64,000 nucleotides of DNA from Chrysopilus asiliformis. Taxonomy: Eukaryota > Arthropoda > Insecta > Diptera > Rhagionidae. The translations under genes and the position numbers were made by a program. This document shows, piece by piece, positions 11,876 to 24,437 of the stretch. The stretch covers positions 112,841,234 to 112,905,233 of the forward strand of contig OZ035962.1 of the NCBI GenBank assembly GCA_964034945.1, read 5' to 3'. Position 1 is the first letter of the stretch, and each line of letters begins with the position of its first letter. Below the pieces are notes generated by a model. The model saw only the letters and a list, made by a program, of their open reading frames with translations, ran no database searches and was not told the origin of the DNA.

Positions 11876-12968
11876 TGCGGATGAGAAAATAATTCTTTTT
11901 TTTAAGTATTTTTTTGAAATCATTGAATTCTGCCTGGACTTGAAAAGTGTTTTGTATCGTCAGATTTAGCCAGAGGAGTCCTTAGACGAAACACCCCCAG
12001 ACACAATATCAGTGTGACAAGGAAGCTTTACGTGTTTTTTTTTTGTTTTTGAGGGGAGGTCTTTGTATCGTATTATCATACACAATAATTATTCAAGTGT
12101 GTTGCAAAATCAATTTGACAATTTAGGGAAAATTACCAAGCGTTTCTCCCTATCCCAGAACTAATTACAAAATGCATAAATAAAGTGAAAGCAATTAGAA
12201 TTAGCAATTCCTTCTTTGATGTTTTGTGTGTAATGTGATGTGAATTTAAACTGTAGAATGGAATCGTTTTACGGTGTATCCTTGATACCTGAAAAGCTGA
12301 ACCTAATTTTACGAACGAACTTAAATTGCCACTGCAGCACGACAAGTAAAAATTAGTAGCCACCACAGTAGGATAGCTGGCCATAGTTGAATTTATGGCT
12401 CCATTGTCCTAGATTTTCCTCAATGTTTTAATTGTAAAAAAATTTGTTGGAAAACCGGCCTTTCCTTGCTCAACATAATATTTATATACATGTGAGGAGT
12501 CCCAAGCAACGTGTAACTATTCTAGTGTGTAATTGTTCCGAATTAGAGGCAACACGAGAACTAGGACGTGCGGAGAGGAGACTAAAACTAAAAGTAGAAT
12601 TGGTAATAATACGACATTAACAACAAACAGGACACAATCGGTCCTTGAGTGGTTCTTGGGACATCATTTGTCCGTATCAGGGACGACCAACGCTAGCAGA
12701 TCCAGCCAACAACGGCTTCGGCTATTTAGCAATATAAGAGCTTGGAAGAGGATTGAAATAATTATACTAAAAGTATAGGACGAACATACGATATTTACGC
12801 ACAGCGGCAGGGACATTGCTGTCGACAGACGATAGTTACAAGGGTGTAAAAGTGTGTGCCAGGCAAACAGACAGGAAGGGAGGAAGAAGAAGCAGGAAAA
12901 AAAAACAAGACAATAGACACAATCCGGTTGACATACATAATTTTCGCATTAGAGACGTGAAAATCGGG
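11840..12968 (+). other. Candidate non-coding 5' exon (TMTC gene), upper bound
   Basis: This block is richer in GC and in ACAACA/CAGCAG words than its surroundings, carries no long ORF, and ends at a near-consensus donor, ATCGGG then GTAAGTAAGG (GT at 12969-12970). The next coding exon on the same strand is at 51844, where the acceptor lies only 12 bases before the start codon, so a separate 5' UTR exon must exist somewhere upstream. This block is the best candidate I see. Its left boundary is a guess, and it may contain introns of its own. Confidence 0.35.
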
Positions 12969-15900
12969 GTAAGTAAGGAAGATTTTCTTTCATTTCATTC
13001 GGGATTCAGTTCAATTTAAAGGGTGTTAGCACTTTCTAAATCCGCAACAACGACCATAAACGGAATGACATGAAAAATATACGCTAAACATAACACTACC
13101 CATATGACCGCGTTAGTAACGAGTTGAGTTCGGTTGAAGTAGGATTCTTCCAACAAGGCCAAGTGGTACCAGACGCGGGTTGCTACCCTCCGCCAGTAAT
13201 ACTGGGGTAGTGTGCTAGTAAGGATAGGGAAGTGGAATTGTATTTCTTTTTTTTTTTTTTTTGGATTGAGTTGGATCGGGTCGGATGCGGCGGACAATAA
13301 AAAAAAGCAAACATATCTATATATGCAAAAAAAAAAATTTTATGCGAAAAAAATCTAAAAAAATGACTTAAGCTAAACACGAGACTGGCATACATTAGAC
13401 TATATAGTATTTACTTCATTTTATTTTTTCTGTACGTTTTTACTTTCTTATACATTGTCTAGTAAGTATGGTTTTATGGAGTTTTGTCGAAGAAATTTTA
13501 TTACACAATTTTCGATTGGTTAAGTAAGTGTATATGACTGTCAATATGTATGTTTGTCTATCAATCTATCTGTTAGTCTAGGATACTGTTAGTCTGTGCA
13601 CAAAATTTTTGAAAAACGACGTGAGCTACAGCTTTGAAATTTTGCAAATATATGCGTCCCCCAATTTAGGACGTTTTTAAGTAAGCCAAATTGCGTTATT
13701 TTGGGTGGTATTCATTATTAAAACTACGTGGAAAAGAAGATGTAACACTTTTCTCGTAATTACATTTTAATATATATTTTTTTTTCAAAATTTTAGGTTT
13801 TTGTTGATTGTGAAAGACATGAATATCATGTGGAACCTTCCCTCCCTTTTCCTTGTTGCCTTTTTCCGAAGATTTTTGTATGGGGTTTCATATTTCCGAT
13901 CCTCTTCACCGTAATGTCTAACGTATATCATAGACAGCCCATTTCAGAAAAAATTTGAACTGAAGTAAGAAAAATTCTTTAGTTTGTACGTGTGATGCAG
14001 AAGGGCAGAGTTTCGGTATAAGAAAGTTGTTGCTGTTCACATTTATGATATTTTTCTATAATGGTTTATTTTTTTAAGCTTTAACCCTCATCGTCAGTCA
14101 AGTCGGTTGGCCAGCTCGAGGGTTGTTTGGTTTTTGGTTGCTGAGTCGGCTGGCCCATCATTTCCATCGCATCCCTTGCCACTCGCCCAGTTTGGGTACC
14201 ATTCGGTGGACATATAATGTCCTTCTCGTCCCATTTTCGTATTTGCGACTTTTCTAGTATCACCATCGTACTGTAGTCGAATGAATACCTCCAATCCTCG
14301 AAAATGAACAAATCCTCGGAAGTTCCAAATGTATAAAATGGGATCCCATACCATCACAATCGTTCCCTTTCTAGCCTCTGGTAATCTTGATTATGGCATG
14401 GCTTGTTCGTCCTTTTTTGGGCGAGAAGGGACGATGGCGGGAAGTCAAAATGGGGATAATAGTTGATATAGGGTAAATAGGGAAAATCCAAATGAAAACT
14501 CGCATGAGGGTCATGCTTTTTCTTCCGGGGTTGCTTATATTCTCGGATATACTGTAGTTTATTCAATGCCTTTAACTCAACAACAGTTCCAAACTCTAGA
14601 CTAGCTGTTTTTCAACTCGATTCCTTAACTCTGACTACTATGGTTAAGCTTGCTTCCTTGCGATTGTTGGTTACGTTCCCATGCCAGCTATGTCTGAATT
14701 CCCCTCTCTGGTTGCTTTGCTTATGATATTGTTGGACTATAGGGGATATATAAGAGCTATAGGGGAGGTTGGACTGACTTTTGCTTTCCTCAAAGAAGGT
14801 CGCTTCTTGGTAGTTGCCTCTGACTTGTTCCCCGTCCTGTTTGCTGTTGGTCGGATGGTTGCTGTGCTTGCTCGGTTAGTCGGATGGGAAAAAGTTGGGT
14901 AAAAGTTTTTCAGACATAAATCGATTTACCCATTTATACAGTTCCGTGATATCAGCTTAACAAAAATCTTGATGGTGAAACAGAAAAGAAGCCGAAGCGA
15001 GACAAGCAACGCTTAACATTAAAAAATAAAGAATATTCCCAACAAAAAAAAAATGAAATTTTGGGGAAAAAAATCAAAACCAAGTGTAGCTAACCCTATA
15101 GGGTCCTGTTTTAGAAGAGCTCTTGCCATCGTCCCCCTGGACCCTTAGCACTCACTCGTCTTACGACTAGATTCCTCCACCCATTCCCAGGATAGTCCAT
15201 GAATAACCAAACCGTCAGACACCAGACAACAAAACTTTTTGATGAGATATAATACCAAGTTGTACAATTCCTCGTCATCGTCATCGTTGATCGTTGCCAC
15301 TGTGTGTTTTTTCTTTCTTCTGGTTCGTGGTTGATTCCTCTGGTACGAGCATATAGAAATGTCGAAAACGGAAAACGGAAGGCGGAATCAAAAGAAAACA
15401 GCCCTTATCCACTGTATTTCCTCGTATTTCGCTCACAACCCTCCCGTCGTGCCCGTACCGGCAATTGAAGAAAAAACTAACCCAAGTCATCAACTCCTTA
15501 TGTTCTCTCGCCCCTTTAACTCACGAGGCTCGTTTCTCATTTTCGGTGGGTGGTAGCTTCGGTGGACACCCACTCACCAAGCAAAGAGTGCCTATAGAAT
15601 TTTTGGTGGTTTTTTCATGGGGTTGGGCCCATCAAACAAAAAAAAGTAAAATAAAGAAACAAAAACCCATCATGGTAAAAAATTATATGTATATATTTTT
15701 GCATTTTCTATTCAATTCCTCCCTCTCTATCAAGACTTACGATCATATTTTGGCTGTTTCCTTATTCCAGTACCGACTCATATACCCATCGCTATTACAT
15801 TCCTACAAAAAGAAAAAACCCGGTTGCTTTCAACCCCTAAAACGGGAAAAACATAACTTTCAATCGCTTTTCGAGTTGGGCTTTTCGAGGTCTTTAGGGT

Positions 15901-17504
15901 CTGAGCAGAATTTCAGTTGGGGGCCGCCGCGCCGCACCGCTATTCTATAGAAAATCATACGACAAGGGATTGATTGCAGCAATAAAATGACAAAACAACA
16001 ACAACAACACCAAAAAAAATTGTTGAAATTCACCAGAAAAAAAAATCCTATATTACGGAAATGAGAAAAAAAATAATAACCGGCATCACAGAATTGTATC
16101 CTTCAAATGAGGAAAAAAATCGGACGAAAAAATGATTATTTTTTCCAGTCTTTCTGTCGCACATTATAGACGACGACGCGGTTTAACTCTCATATGGCTG
16201 CATGATTGTATCCAAACGAATCCTGCTAGCCAGCAGGCCAAACCCAGCTAACATACATATTGCATGTATCATTTTAGCCTATACCTAGGCGGTTACGTTT
16301 TTCCTTGCATTTGCATTGCGTTCGTTTTAAACTCTCAGACGATCCAGCGGACGTCGACATCGAACAAAATGCTAAAATATTTGGATTTCTGCATAAACTT
16401 TAACACCATCCAACAAAATAATTATACACTTTATGGTGATTGCGCCTCCCTAAAACTATGCGATTTCCTCCACTCCATAACGAAAAATTCCATTGTGGGC
16501 TAAGAGATGGAGACACACTCGATTCATAATGATGGAGTTTTGTGGTGGTTGATACTTTCTCATCCATCATGGCTGCGAGCGAGCAGCAAGGACCCAATAT
16601 ATAAACATCGACAATCGACATCACATGCGTTGTCCTCATCAGATTCGGAAACCGTGTCCGGCCCGGTAAACTTTCACAGGGGCGAGTGCAATAGTGCATA
16701 AAGTTTTCCATTATTTATGAGTAAATGGCAAAATGAATTTTCCTCACACAAATGAACAAACAGACATTCGTATGTGTATAATCCTTTAAAACAATTTGGT
16801 CTCATTCACATTGGGGGCATGATTTCGTTTGCAAAATGGAAAGCCGGCCCGGCTCGAATTGAAAATTCGATGGCGTGAAATACTTTCATCAACAGGCGCA
16901 AAATTTTAGTTTTTCAATTTAGGGGTGAGATGCTAGTTTTGGGACACGCAATATTATTTTATTGCGTTCATCCAGTTTGCCATAATTAATCCTCGTTCCG
17001 TTCTATATTTTTTTGATTAAATGAACGAACAAAAAAAAAATTAGAGCAAAATATTTATTACCATCCTTCGAAATGTTTGCAATATTTTTTCAGCGTTTTA
17101 AATAATTTATAAAATAAATAGTATAATGAATTGTGTATCCAAGTATTTATGACAAAAATGGTTTCATTTCATTAATTGGATTTTAATTTTAAAATATCCT
17201 CAAATATTTTATGTCAATTGTTTTTTTTTATATATAAGACTGTTTAATTGTTTTTGTTAAATACAGCTTTTAATAGCCGGGCGATAACTGGACGAGTTTT
17301 ATTTTTTTATGAAGGAATTCATAAAAATACATTAAACCATCAAAATTTTCCAAACAAGGAAAATTTCGGACACAATAGCGCCCAATATCAGTCTACATAA
17401 AAATATCGATTTTTTTTAAACAAAATCTGAAATATCTCGGTAACGGTATGAGCTTTTGGGGGAAAAATGAATATAACCAAATTTATAGGAAACTACTTTT
17501 AATA
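12969..17504. other. Gene-free sequence (possible TMTC intron 1, first part)
   Basis: No gene supported. ORFs at 14081-14357 (-), 15465-15950 (+) and 16400-16711 (-) have no recognisable domain. Poly-T and poly-A tracts are frequent. Towards 17400-17490 a block reading TATCTCGGTAACGG, AATGAATATAACC and AAATTTATAGGAAA matches a degenerate repeat also seen at about 18240, 18870 and 21830. Confidence 0.4.
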
Positions 17505-17625
17505 CTTTTCCGTATGCCTATGTAGGAACCAGAACTACCACAGACACTCATCCCAAATTTCAAGTCAATCGGTTCAGCCGTTTTTGGGTGAAAGAGGAAC
17601 AGACAGACAGACAGACACCAACTCA
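17505..17625 (+). mobile_element. Three-module retroelement-like repeat, copy 1, left part (interrupted)
   Basis: The tail module of the second family: CCGTATGCCTATG..GGAACC, ACCACAGACACTCAT, AAATTTCAAGTCAATCGG, TGAAAGAGGAACAGACAGAC and CCAACTCATTTTT. It stops where the HINE-like copy begins and resumes as ATATATTAGTATGAT after 18225. Only the last of the three modules is present in this copy. Confidence 0.75.
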
Positions 17626-18225
17626 TTTTTATACCCGTATGGTGAAACCAAAGGGTATATTAACTTTGCCTTACCGTTTGTAACGCCAAGATCCCGTCAT
17701 CACACACAAAAATGAATTACACCAGTGTGTTTAGAATGATAAAAATAATTAATTTCTGCATGTCCGTCCGTCTGTCCGTCTGTCTGTCTGTCCGTCTGTC
17801 TGTCCGTCTGTCTGTCCGTCTGTCTGTCTGTCTGTCTGTGGCGCGGATTGCGGGCGCACGGATTGAGCTAGAGACTTGAAATTTTGCGCGGATCCGTTTT
17901 TCGTAAAATGCGAGGCTAAGTTCGTTAATGGGCAAAAATGGACCATTAGGGGGGGTACCCCCCATACGAACGAAAACGGTTTTTGTGAATATCTCAAAAA
18001 CGGTGCATCTTATCGAAAAAGTCCAAGAACAAAAGTTATTTAGGATATGATTCTACATAAAACTCCCATACATCAAAATCCGATTGGAATAAATTTTAAA
18101 AATTCTTATTGGAAAGTTTGACTTCAAAGTGGAATTTTGGTACAACTGTTCGAATTTTGATACGAATATCACCATACGGGTCTCCAATGATTGCCAGATT
18201 GGCAATTATAGCTTTTGTTATGTTT
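17626..18225 (+). mobile_element. HINE-like element, copy 2 (nested, full length)
   Basis: The best copy of the family: subterminal repeats ACCCGTATGGTGA at 17633-17645 and its complement at 18169-18181; GTCY tract 17761-17839; hairpin ATTGCCA-GAT-TGGCAAT at 18190-18206; end GTTATGTTT at about 18225. Its flanks are the two halves of another repeat, so both borders can be read directly. The sequence is consistent with insertion inside a run of T, as known for Helentrons, which insert between T and T. Confidence 0.88.
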
Positions 18226-18240
18226 ATATATTAGTATGAT
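18226..18240 (+). mobile_element. Three-module repeat, copy 1, right remnant
   Basis: ATATATTAGTATGAT completes the 3' end of the repeat interrupted at 17625; intact copies read CATTTTTATATATTAGTATG without a break. Confidence 0.7.
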
Positions 18241-18374
18241 GATAAAATTTTCTCCCTTTTTTGCTTCAACGTTTTTTTTTTGTTTCTCTAACGGTTCTCA
18301 AGATATTTGATAAAAAAAATTCTTAACAAGATAAAAAAATTAAGTTTTTATGAACGTCTCTCGAAAACTATGCC
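18240..18374. repeat. Degenerate dispersed repeat (TTCTCAAGATATTTGA type)
   Basis: This segment (GATAAAATTTTCTCCC, TTTGCTTCAACG, GGTTCTCAAGATATTTGA, CGTCTCTCGAAAACTATGCC) is similar to 18862-18975 and, reversed, to about 21830-21925 and 21955-22040. It is an old family with no coding content. Borders are uncertain. Confidence 0.5.
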
Positions 18375-18861
18375 TTTTTATACCCGTATGGTGAAACCAA
18401 AGGGTATATTAACTTTGCCTTACGCCAAGATCCCGTCATCACACAAAAAAATTAATTACACCAGTGTGTTTAGAATGATAAAAAAAATCGAATTTTGCAT
18501 GTCCGTCCGTCTGTCCGTCCGTCTGTCTGTCCGTCTGTCCGTCTGTCTGTGGCGCGGATTGCGGGCGCATGGATTGAGCTAGAGACTTGAAATTTTGCGT
18601 GGATCCGTTTTTCGTAAAATGCGAGGCTAAGTTCGTTAATGGGCAAAAATGGACCATTCGGGGTGGTACAAAAGTTATTTAGGATATGATTCTACATAAA
18701 ACTCCCATACATCAAAATCCGATTGGAATAAATTTTACAAAATCTTATTGGAAAATTTGATTTCAAAATGGAATTTTGATATAACGGTTCGCCGTTCACT
18801 TAAATCACCATACGGGTTTTTAATAATTGCCAAATTGGCAATTATAGCTTTTGTTATGTTT
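18375..18861 (+). mobile_element. HINE-like element, copy 3
   Basis: Starts TTTTTATACCCGTATGG and ends GCTTTTGTTATGTTT. It lacks part of the GTAACGCCAAG block, has a short GTCY tract (18499-18550), and is missing the segment between GACCATTCGGGGTGGTAC and AAAAGTTATTTAGG that other copies fill with the CCCCCCATACGAACG and TATCTCAAAAACGGTGC blocks. Orientation is the same as copy 2, only 150 bp away. Confidence 0.85.
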
Positions 18862-21439
18862 ATGAAATATGTATAACCAAATTTATAGGAAATAAAATTT
18901 TCGTCAGTTTTTTTGCTTCATCATTTTGTACGTATCTTAAACAGTTCTCGAGATATTTGAAAAAATGTTATTTTTTACATATTTTTCAGAAAGTAAATAT
19001 TGCAGAGGATAGTTTTGTGTCCATCACAACTGATATTTTTTCCCGCATTCGACTGTAGCCCTTCGCTTTAATGATTTAGAGTCCAAAGGATGGAATTTTG
19101 TGACTGGGAATTCATTTCCACCGCATTTGTAGCCACGATTGACTGTGTGTGTGTGTGATGAAAACACTTTTTGTAATTTACCGTGTTCAATTGATTTCGG
19201 AAATAACACAACAAACAACGTAGCCCCAGAACGCATTTACGGGTCGCACTTAACAGTTTCCAAACACCTTTTACGGTCTCTTAATTAAATTCACGTTTTA
19301 AATACAGACCGATATGTTTTCAATTCACGTTTTAATTTCACCGGGTTTTATTGCTCTGATGATGGTAGCGGCTGTGTTGGATAGTAGGTTCTGTCGGGAT
19401 TTTCATTTCCACACGAATGGAAAATGGAAAACAGATTTCTCGTATTTTAATGTGTCGATATTGCATTATAATGTCAAATATATTATCGGTAGAAAATTAA
19501 ATAAAAATAATGGCAAATACACAGATATTGAAGTATACTGACAATATTGCAATTGGAATGGATTGCCAAAAGTGGAAAAATCGCGGTGCAGAAGAGGGTC
19601 GATTGTGCTGATATCAGTATATAAAACAAGGGGATGAACATGTTGTATAGAATCCTTAATGGATTGTTAATGATATTTGGCATAATTGATTGTAAATAGT
19701 AGGGTGTGTGGGCAGTGCTGCACAAATGGGAAATGATGATGAATATCTATAGTGTAGAGTTATAATGCCATTTAAGTATATGCACTTCAATTTCAATGTA
19801 AATCAATCAGTGTGGTATGCCTCTTCGAGATATTCGATGGATTGTGTAAATTTATTCCAGCCGTGATAGATACCTGAGCATATATTTACCCAATCCAGCT
19901 AGAGAGTATCTCGAAAGTATGTCAAACGGGTATACAACAGTGTGTACTACACCTCCCCCACATTTATATTCGTGTACGTGTTCTATTTTGTAAAATGATT
20001 ATATATAGGTAGTGTTGTGTTGGGTAGAGTATTATACGTTTCACGTTAAAACAATAATATAGTGTGTATTTGGATAAATACACAATGGATTTAGAAATGG
20101 AATCTAGAAGGATATTCCATTGACGGTGAATATACTGATGCCGATACCGCCAAAAGGGAAATCTTTAAGAAAACAGTCCTCGAACAGCATTCCTTCGCTG
20201 TTGCAGTAGGTATACGGGGGAATGATGGTGACAAGCGTATCGATGGGAAATAAGAGTTTGGTTTAAAATTTGAAATTCATTGCTAGATTAGTCCATGGAT
20301 AGCGATCGGATTTAAGCTTTAGATTTTCAATATAAATACACCATTGATAAAATCCGATTGGATAGGCTAAGGACAAGAATCCGGCTGGAAAATTGTTTAG
20401 CTACATTTTGGGGGATATTCACCCATCACTACCGCCAATTTCTAGCACTTTCAGCTGGCTGGCTACCATCAGCAGTTCCCAATCTCAATCCAAATCCGGT
20501 TTTCAATGCCAGTTCAAGTCTCAGTGGCAATGGTTCAATGCTTAAGGAGTACTACGTATAGCCATTGACTTAGCGCAAACAGACATTTTGCCGGAGGATG
20601 GTCTTAAGATGATTTTGTTATTCCATGGATTTCTTTGAAAAGTGTATATAACTCTTGTAAGTCCTCCCTTGTAGCCTATGTTCATCGAATCCGCCACCAT
20701 ATTCTCAACCTCTCGATGGATATGGAAGGATATTTTGCACAGTGTGTTTTTAGTAAAAGCTTTTCGTTTCTCGCATGTTTTTTTTTCGAAAAGGATTAGT
20801 AAAGTTTCAACGAATTTCGATAAAAGTTCCGTCTTTTTTCTATGCGAAATTTATATTTAAATTTTTCTCAAGTGTTGCCTCATGCAGTCGGTTGTTGTTA
20901 CATTTTTATTTTCAGACGTATTTTTTTTTTATTCAAGTACACAACTTTCTGCTGAGATAAATAAGAAAATTGCTTTTCAAAATACGAACCTGTTTTTCCA
21001 AAACAAGTCCAAAGAAAAAAAAAAATACAGAACGATGGGAGAAATTGTATTGGAAGCCCTTTTCTTTTCAGTTGATTACATTCAATTTCGGAAGATAGGT
21101 AGTGGGACTATACAAAATAGGATTAATTCGGCTAATTCAATTATAATAAGGATTTGTTTACATTTTTGTTAAAATGGGAAATTTTCGGGAATCAGATTAT
21201 ATCTTTGCTTGGCCCTAAAAATTTTCTTATGAAGCAGTTCCCTTATTATTGCTTATTAATTTCTTTTTTTTTTTGAATTTTCGGAGTTTTAATGCTACTT
21301 GTGAAAGAAATAATTTGTTAGGCTTAAAACGCTTAACGAGCATAATTAAGACGATGATAGGATTTAATAATAATGTATAAAACAAAAATTAAACTTAAAT
21401 TCTTAAAGAATAAAAACAAACTTTCAGGTTTTTTTTTTG
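18862..21439. other. Gene-free stretch
   Basis: Begins with another copy of the TTCTCGAGATATTTGA repeat (to about 18975). A short TG repeat lies at about 19144-19157. No ORF here shows a domain; several are low-complexity Phe/Leu/Ile translations of poly-T. Confidence 0.4.
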
Positions 21440-21443
21440 TTAA

Positions 21444-21648
21444 CACATTGACTGCCAGGGCTATCGTATTTGGTAGACAGTGGTGCTTCCTTGGAGCCAT
21501 GTCTATCGTATTTGGTAGACAGTGGTGCTTCCCTGGGGCCATGGCTTTTAAAAAAAATATGACTATATGTTGAAAACAGCACAAATCACAAAGAAACTGT
21601 TTTGGTATTTTTTTAAACTTTTGGAAAATTGGTTTGGCAGTCAACGTG
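21444..21648. mobile_element. piggyBac-like MITE, 205 bp
   Basis: Flanked by TTAA on both sides (21440-21443 and 21649-21652), with inverted ends CACATTGACTGCCA and TGGCAGTCAACGTG (17 of 18 match when TTAA is included). TTAA duplication with CAC.TTGACTGCC ends points to the piggyBac superfamily. It contains two tandem 42-bp units, 21461-21502 and 21503-21544, each with CGTATTTGGTAGACAGTGG. No transposase. Confidence 0.8.
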
Positions 21649-22456
21649 TTAATTTATGATTTTTTTTCGAATATAAAAAAATACATTTTTAGATGGTTTC
21701 TGACAGTATTTTATCTCTGCGAATTTTAGATTTAAATTTAGGTTCGACACATGAAAGGGAATGTCAATCAAATACTCTGATTTTAGCTCTATGCAAAAAC
21801 CGTTAAAGACAAAAATGTGGAAAATTCTATTTCGTTTAAATTTGGTAATATTCATTTTTTCATAAAAGCGCACAATTTTTGAGAGATTTTCAAAAAACTT
21901 GATTCTTTTCAAATATCTTGAGAGATACAAAAAAAAAAACTAAATCCTTTTAATATCCTTTAAATTTTGCTATATTCATTTTTTCCTGAAATCGCATAAA
22001 TTTTGAGAAGTTTTCGAAAAAAACTGTATTTTTTCAAAAAAAAATTTATGGAAGGTTCCCGTTATAGTTACCGTTACTTTTCCAAAATTTGATGGAAAAC
22101 TACAGTTTTCGTAAAAATTTTTCAACAAAAATTGCGAATCGCTGGCTTTTTCGAGTCATTTAAGATACGTAAAACAACGAATAGACCGGCAGGCCGACAG
22201 ACATACAGATGTACGGATATCCTCATAATTTTTCCTGAAACGGATTTCGTACGGATCAGAAAGTTGCTATCTGTCCCCGTTCTCGAGTTGATATCCTTCA
22301 AGGATACAATATTTTCCCTCTATAGAAGCGAAAAGTAAAAAGTATTTCAAATTCTCATACAAACCGTACTCATACGCAGAAACCCTTTAAGTCTGCCAAA
22401 TTTTAACCTTTGGCAATTAAATAGTAGTGTAACAAGATTTTATAAAAATTACAAAT
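21649..22456. other. Gene-free stretch with old repeat fragments
   Basis: Contains reverse copies of the degenerate TCAAATATCTTGAGAG repeat (about 21830-21925, 21955-22040). Around 22130-22340 there is a divergent microsatellite-bearing block (GGCAGGCCGACAGACATACAG, then a GATATCCTTCAAGGATAC palindrome), probably another decayed relative of the HINE-like family. Confidence 0.4.
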
Positions 22457-22694
22457 CAGGGCACCAATCATGTATTTCGACGCGTCTCTGTCTTTCGACT
22501 TCGACGCAGCTTTTAACTCTTGACTTCGCCATATCTGCAGATTGAAATTTCGCGGAATTGTCACTATGAATCGAAACGTGATTCTGACTGTCACTCCAGG
22601 AAATTTGAAGCTGCTGATATGGCCAAGTCAAGAGTTAAAAGCTGCGTCGAAATCGAAAGACAGAGACGCGTCGGAATACATGATTGCTGCCCAG
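22457..22694. mobile_element. Fold-back MITE with about 95-bp arms
   Basis: The left arm, CAGGGCACCAATCATGTATT through CGACGCGTCTCTGTC and CAGCTTTTAACTCTTGACTT, is mirrored by the right arm ending CATGATTGCTGCCCAG. About 85% of the two 95-bp arms pair, leaving a short centre. No unambiguous target duplication was found, so the superfamily is open (the CAGGG end would fit hAT). ORFs on both strands here are mirror images of each other and are not genes. Confidence 0.7.
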
Positions 22695-24437
22695 GGCTTT
22701 TACTGTAATGTTCTCCCTTTAATGTTCCTAGAGAGTTTGATGAAAAGACAGAAAAATATAGCTGGACTACTTATTTGAATCGACTGTAACAAAATTTTAT
22801 TTTGGTTTTTTTTTAAGTTTGTATATTTTACAAAAGATATATGCACATGTATAGAAAGAAAGCCTTCCAAATCCATGGGGAATAAAAATCAATCGATGAT
22901 TTTTTTATCTTAAGTCAATTCAATTTCCTTATCGAATATCGGAAGTGACAGAGTTTACTTAGTGACGTGATGACTGATTAATTAAATAATTGTATGATAT
23001 TGAAAATGGGAAGTTGAATCGCAATTCAAGCTTTCCTTCGGTATGGCAAGAGCAGAGGGTGTTTTACACAAAAAAAGTCAAATTGTTAGAAAACTTCATG
23101 CAAAAAAAAACGTTTTTTAAAGTTTACAACTAGTACTTGTACAATAACTTTTCGTTTTTCGAATATACACAAGAATTTATTTAGTGCAATCTATTATTTA
23201 GTGATTAAATTATGTACTCTCTACACAATTCTATTTTGTCCTTATAAAATAGTTTTCCTTCGTATCAAAAATAAGTACTAATCACTTTTCCTGCTCTGAA
23301 ATTGTGTTTAGCACTTACCACCATTTAAAGTTTCTCGAAAATTTTTCGTAAAACTTTCCACAACACTATTTCAACAATGTCCATTTTCCCACTATTGCAT
23401 TGTGGAAAGTTTCAGGTGTGAAACTTAAACTTTTGCACAAGGCGAATGTACACAGTTTGCCAAAAATCTCTAATGATTGACTGGAAGCATTCAAAAAGCT
23501 ACTTTACCCAACAAGGTATACGAAAACGGAAAAAACTTTCAAAACCGAAAACTTAGGCTAGAAATTTTCCATTTGCAGTGTACTAATACATCAGCAGGAG
23601 ACGGAAAAGTGCCAACAATGTCCAAATATTTATAAAGTATACAAGAACTAAGATTAATTTTCCATTAACCGAGTTATGCTGTGAGTAGATTTCTGCATAT
23701 TCAAAATTTTAACTTTTTATCTGAAATTTCCCAAATCTATTTCTATGCAAAAAGCTGTTGTTTTTTAATGCAATATTTATGCTATTTAAAATACGCAAAT
23801 AGAACGTTGATAAAAGTTAACACCCAGTCATATGAAAATGGCATTAATTCTGGAGATAAAATATTTTTCCTGCTTCAATAGTTTTTTAAGCCGTTAATGA
23901 CGTCATTTATGAATTCGAACGAATAAACGTTCGAAACAATATCAAAAATCTCCCAGCATTAAAATTTCACTTATAAAATTTTCAATTAGTAAATTGACCC
24001 AGAAGTTTATGAATGCATAATGGTTCTAATGCAAAAAGTTTGTATTTTATAATAAAAAGACAGCTTCATTGGTGGTGAAATACCATAATTGACATAATCA
24101 TGGAGTATTTGCAAAGCTGAACATTAAAACAGTTACCATTGCGAAAAAATGTCGTGATATACCCTATCTGGCGTGAATTGGAAATTTTCGAATTTGTAAG
24201 GAAATTCCAATTAAATATTTTAATTTGCCATTTCTGGAATTTTTTTCTAATTAAATTTTAATGCATGAAGAAGTGTTGTCTTTATTAAGTTTTTAGTCAA
24301 ATAAAATAATCGAAAAAATGTCTTTCTTTGTAAGTGGGAGAGTTGGAAAGAGAAAAAGTGTAATTAAGATATGCGCGCCGTTTTCGAGAAAATAACAAAA
24401 AAAAATATTTCGTTTTACCGATTAACAAATTTGACCA
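22695..24437. other. Gene-free stretch
   Basis: AT-rich sequence; a small inverted pair ACTTTCCACAA/TTGTGGAAAGT is at about 23355-23411. No gene supported. Confidence 0.4.

Noticed and set aside
14081..14357. Two overlapping minus-strand ORFs of 76 and 87 codons
   Set aside because: The two frames overlap fully, neither resembles a known family, and no splice structure supports either.
15465..15950. 161-codon ORF on the + strand
   Set aside because: Composition changes along its length, with low-complexity Lys-rich parts and no recognisable motif.
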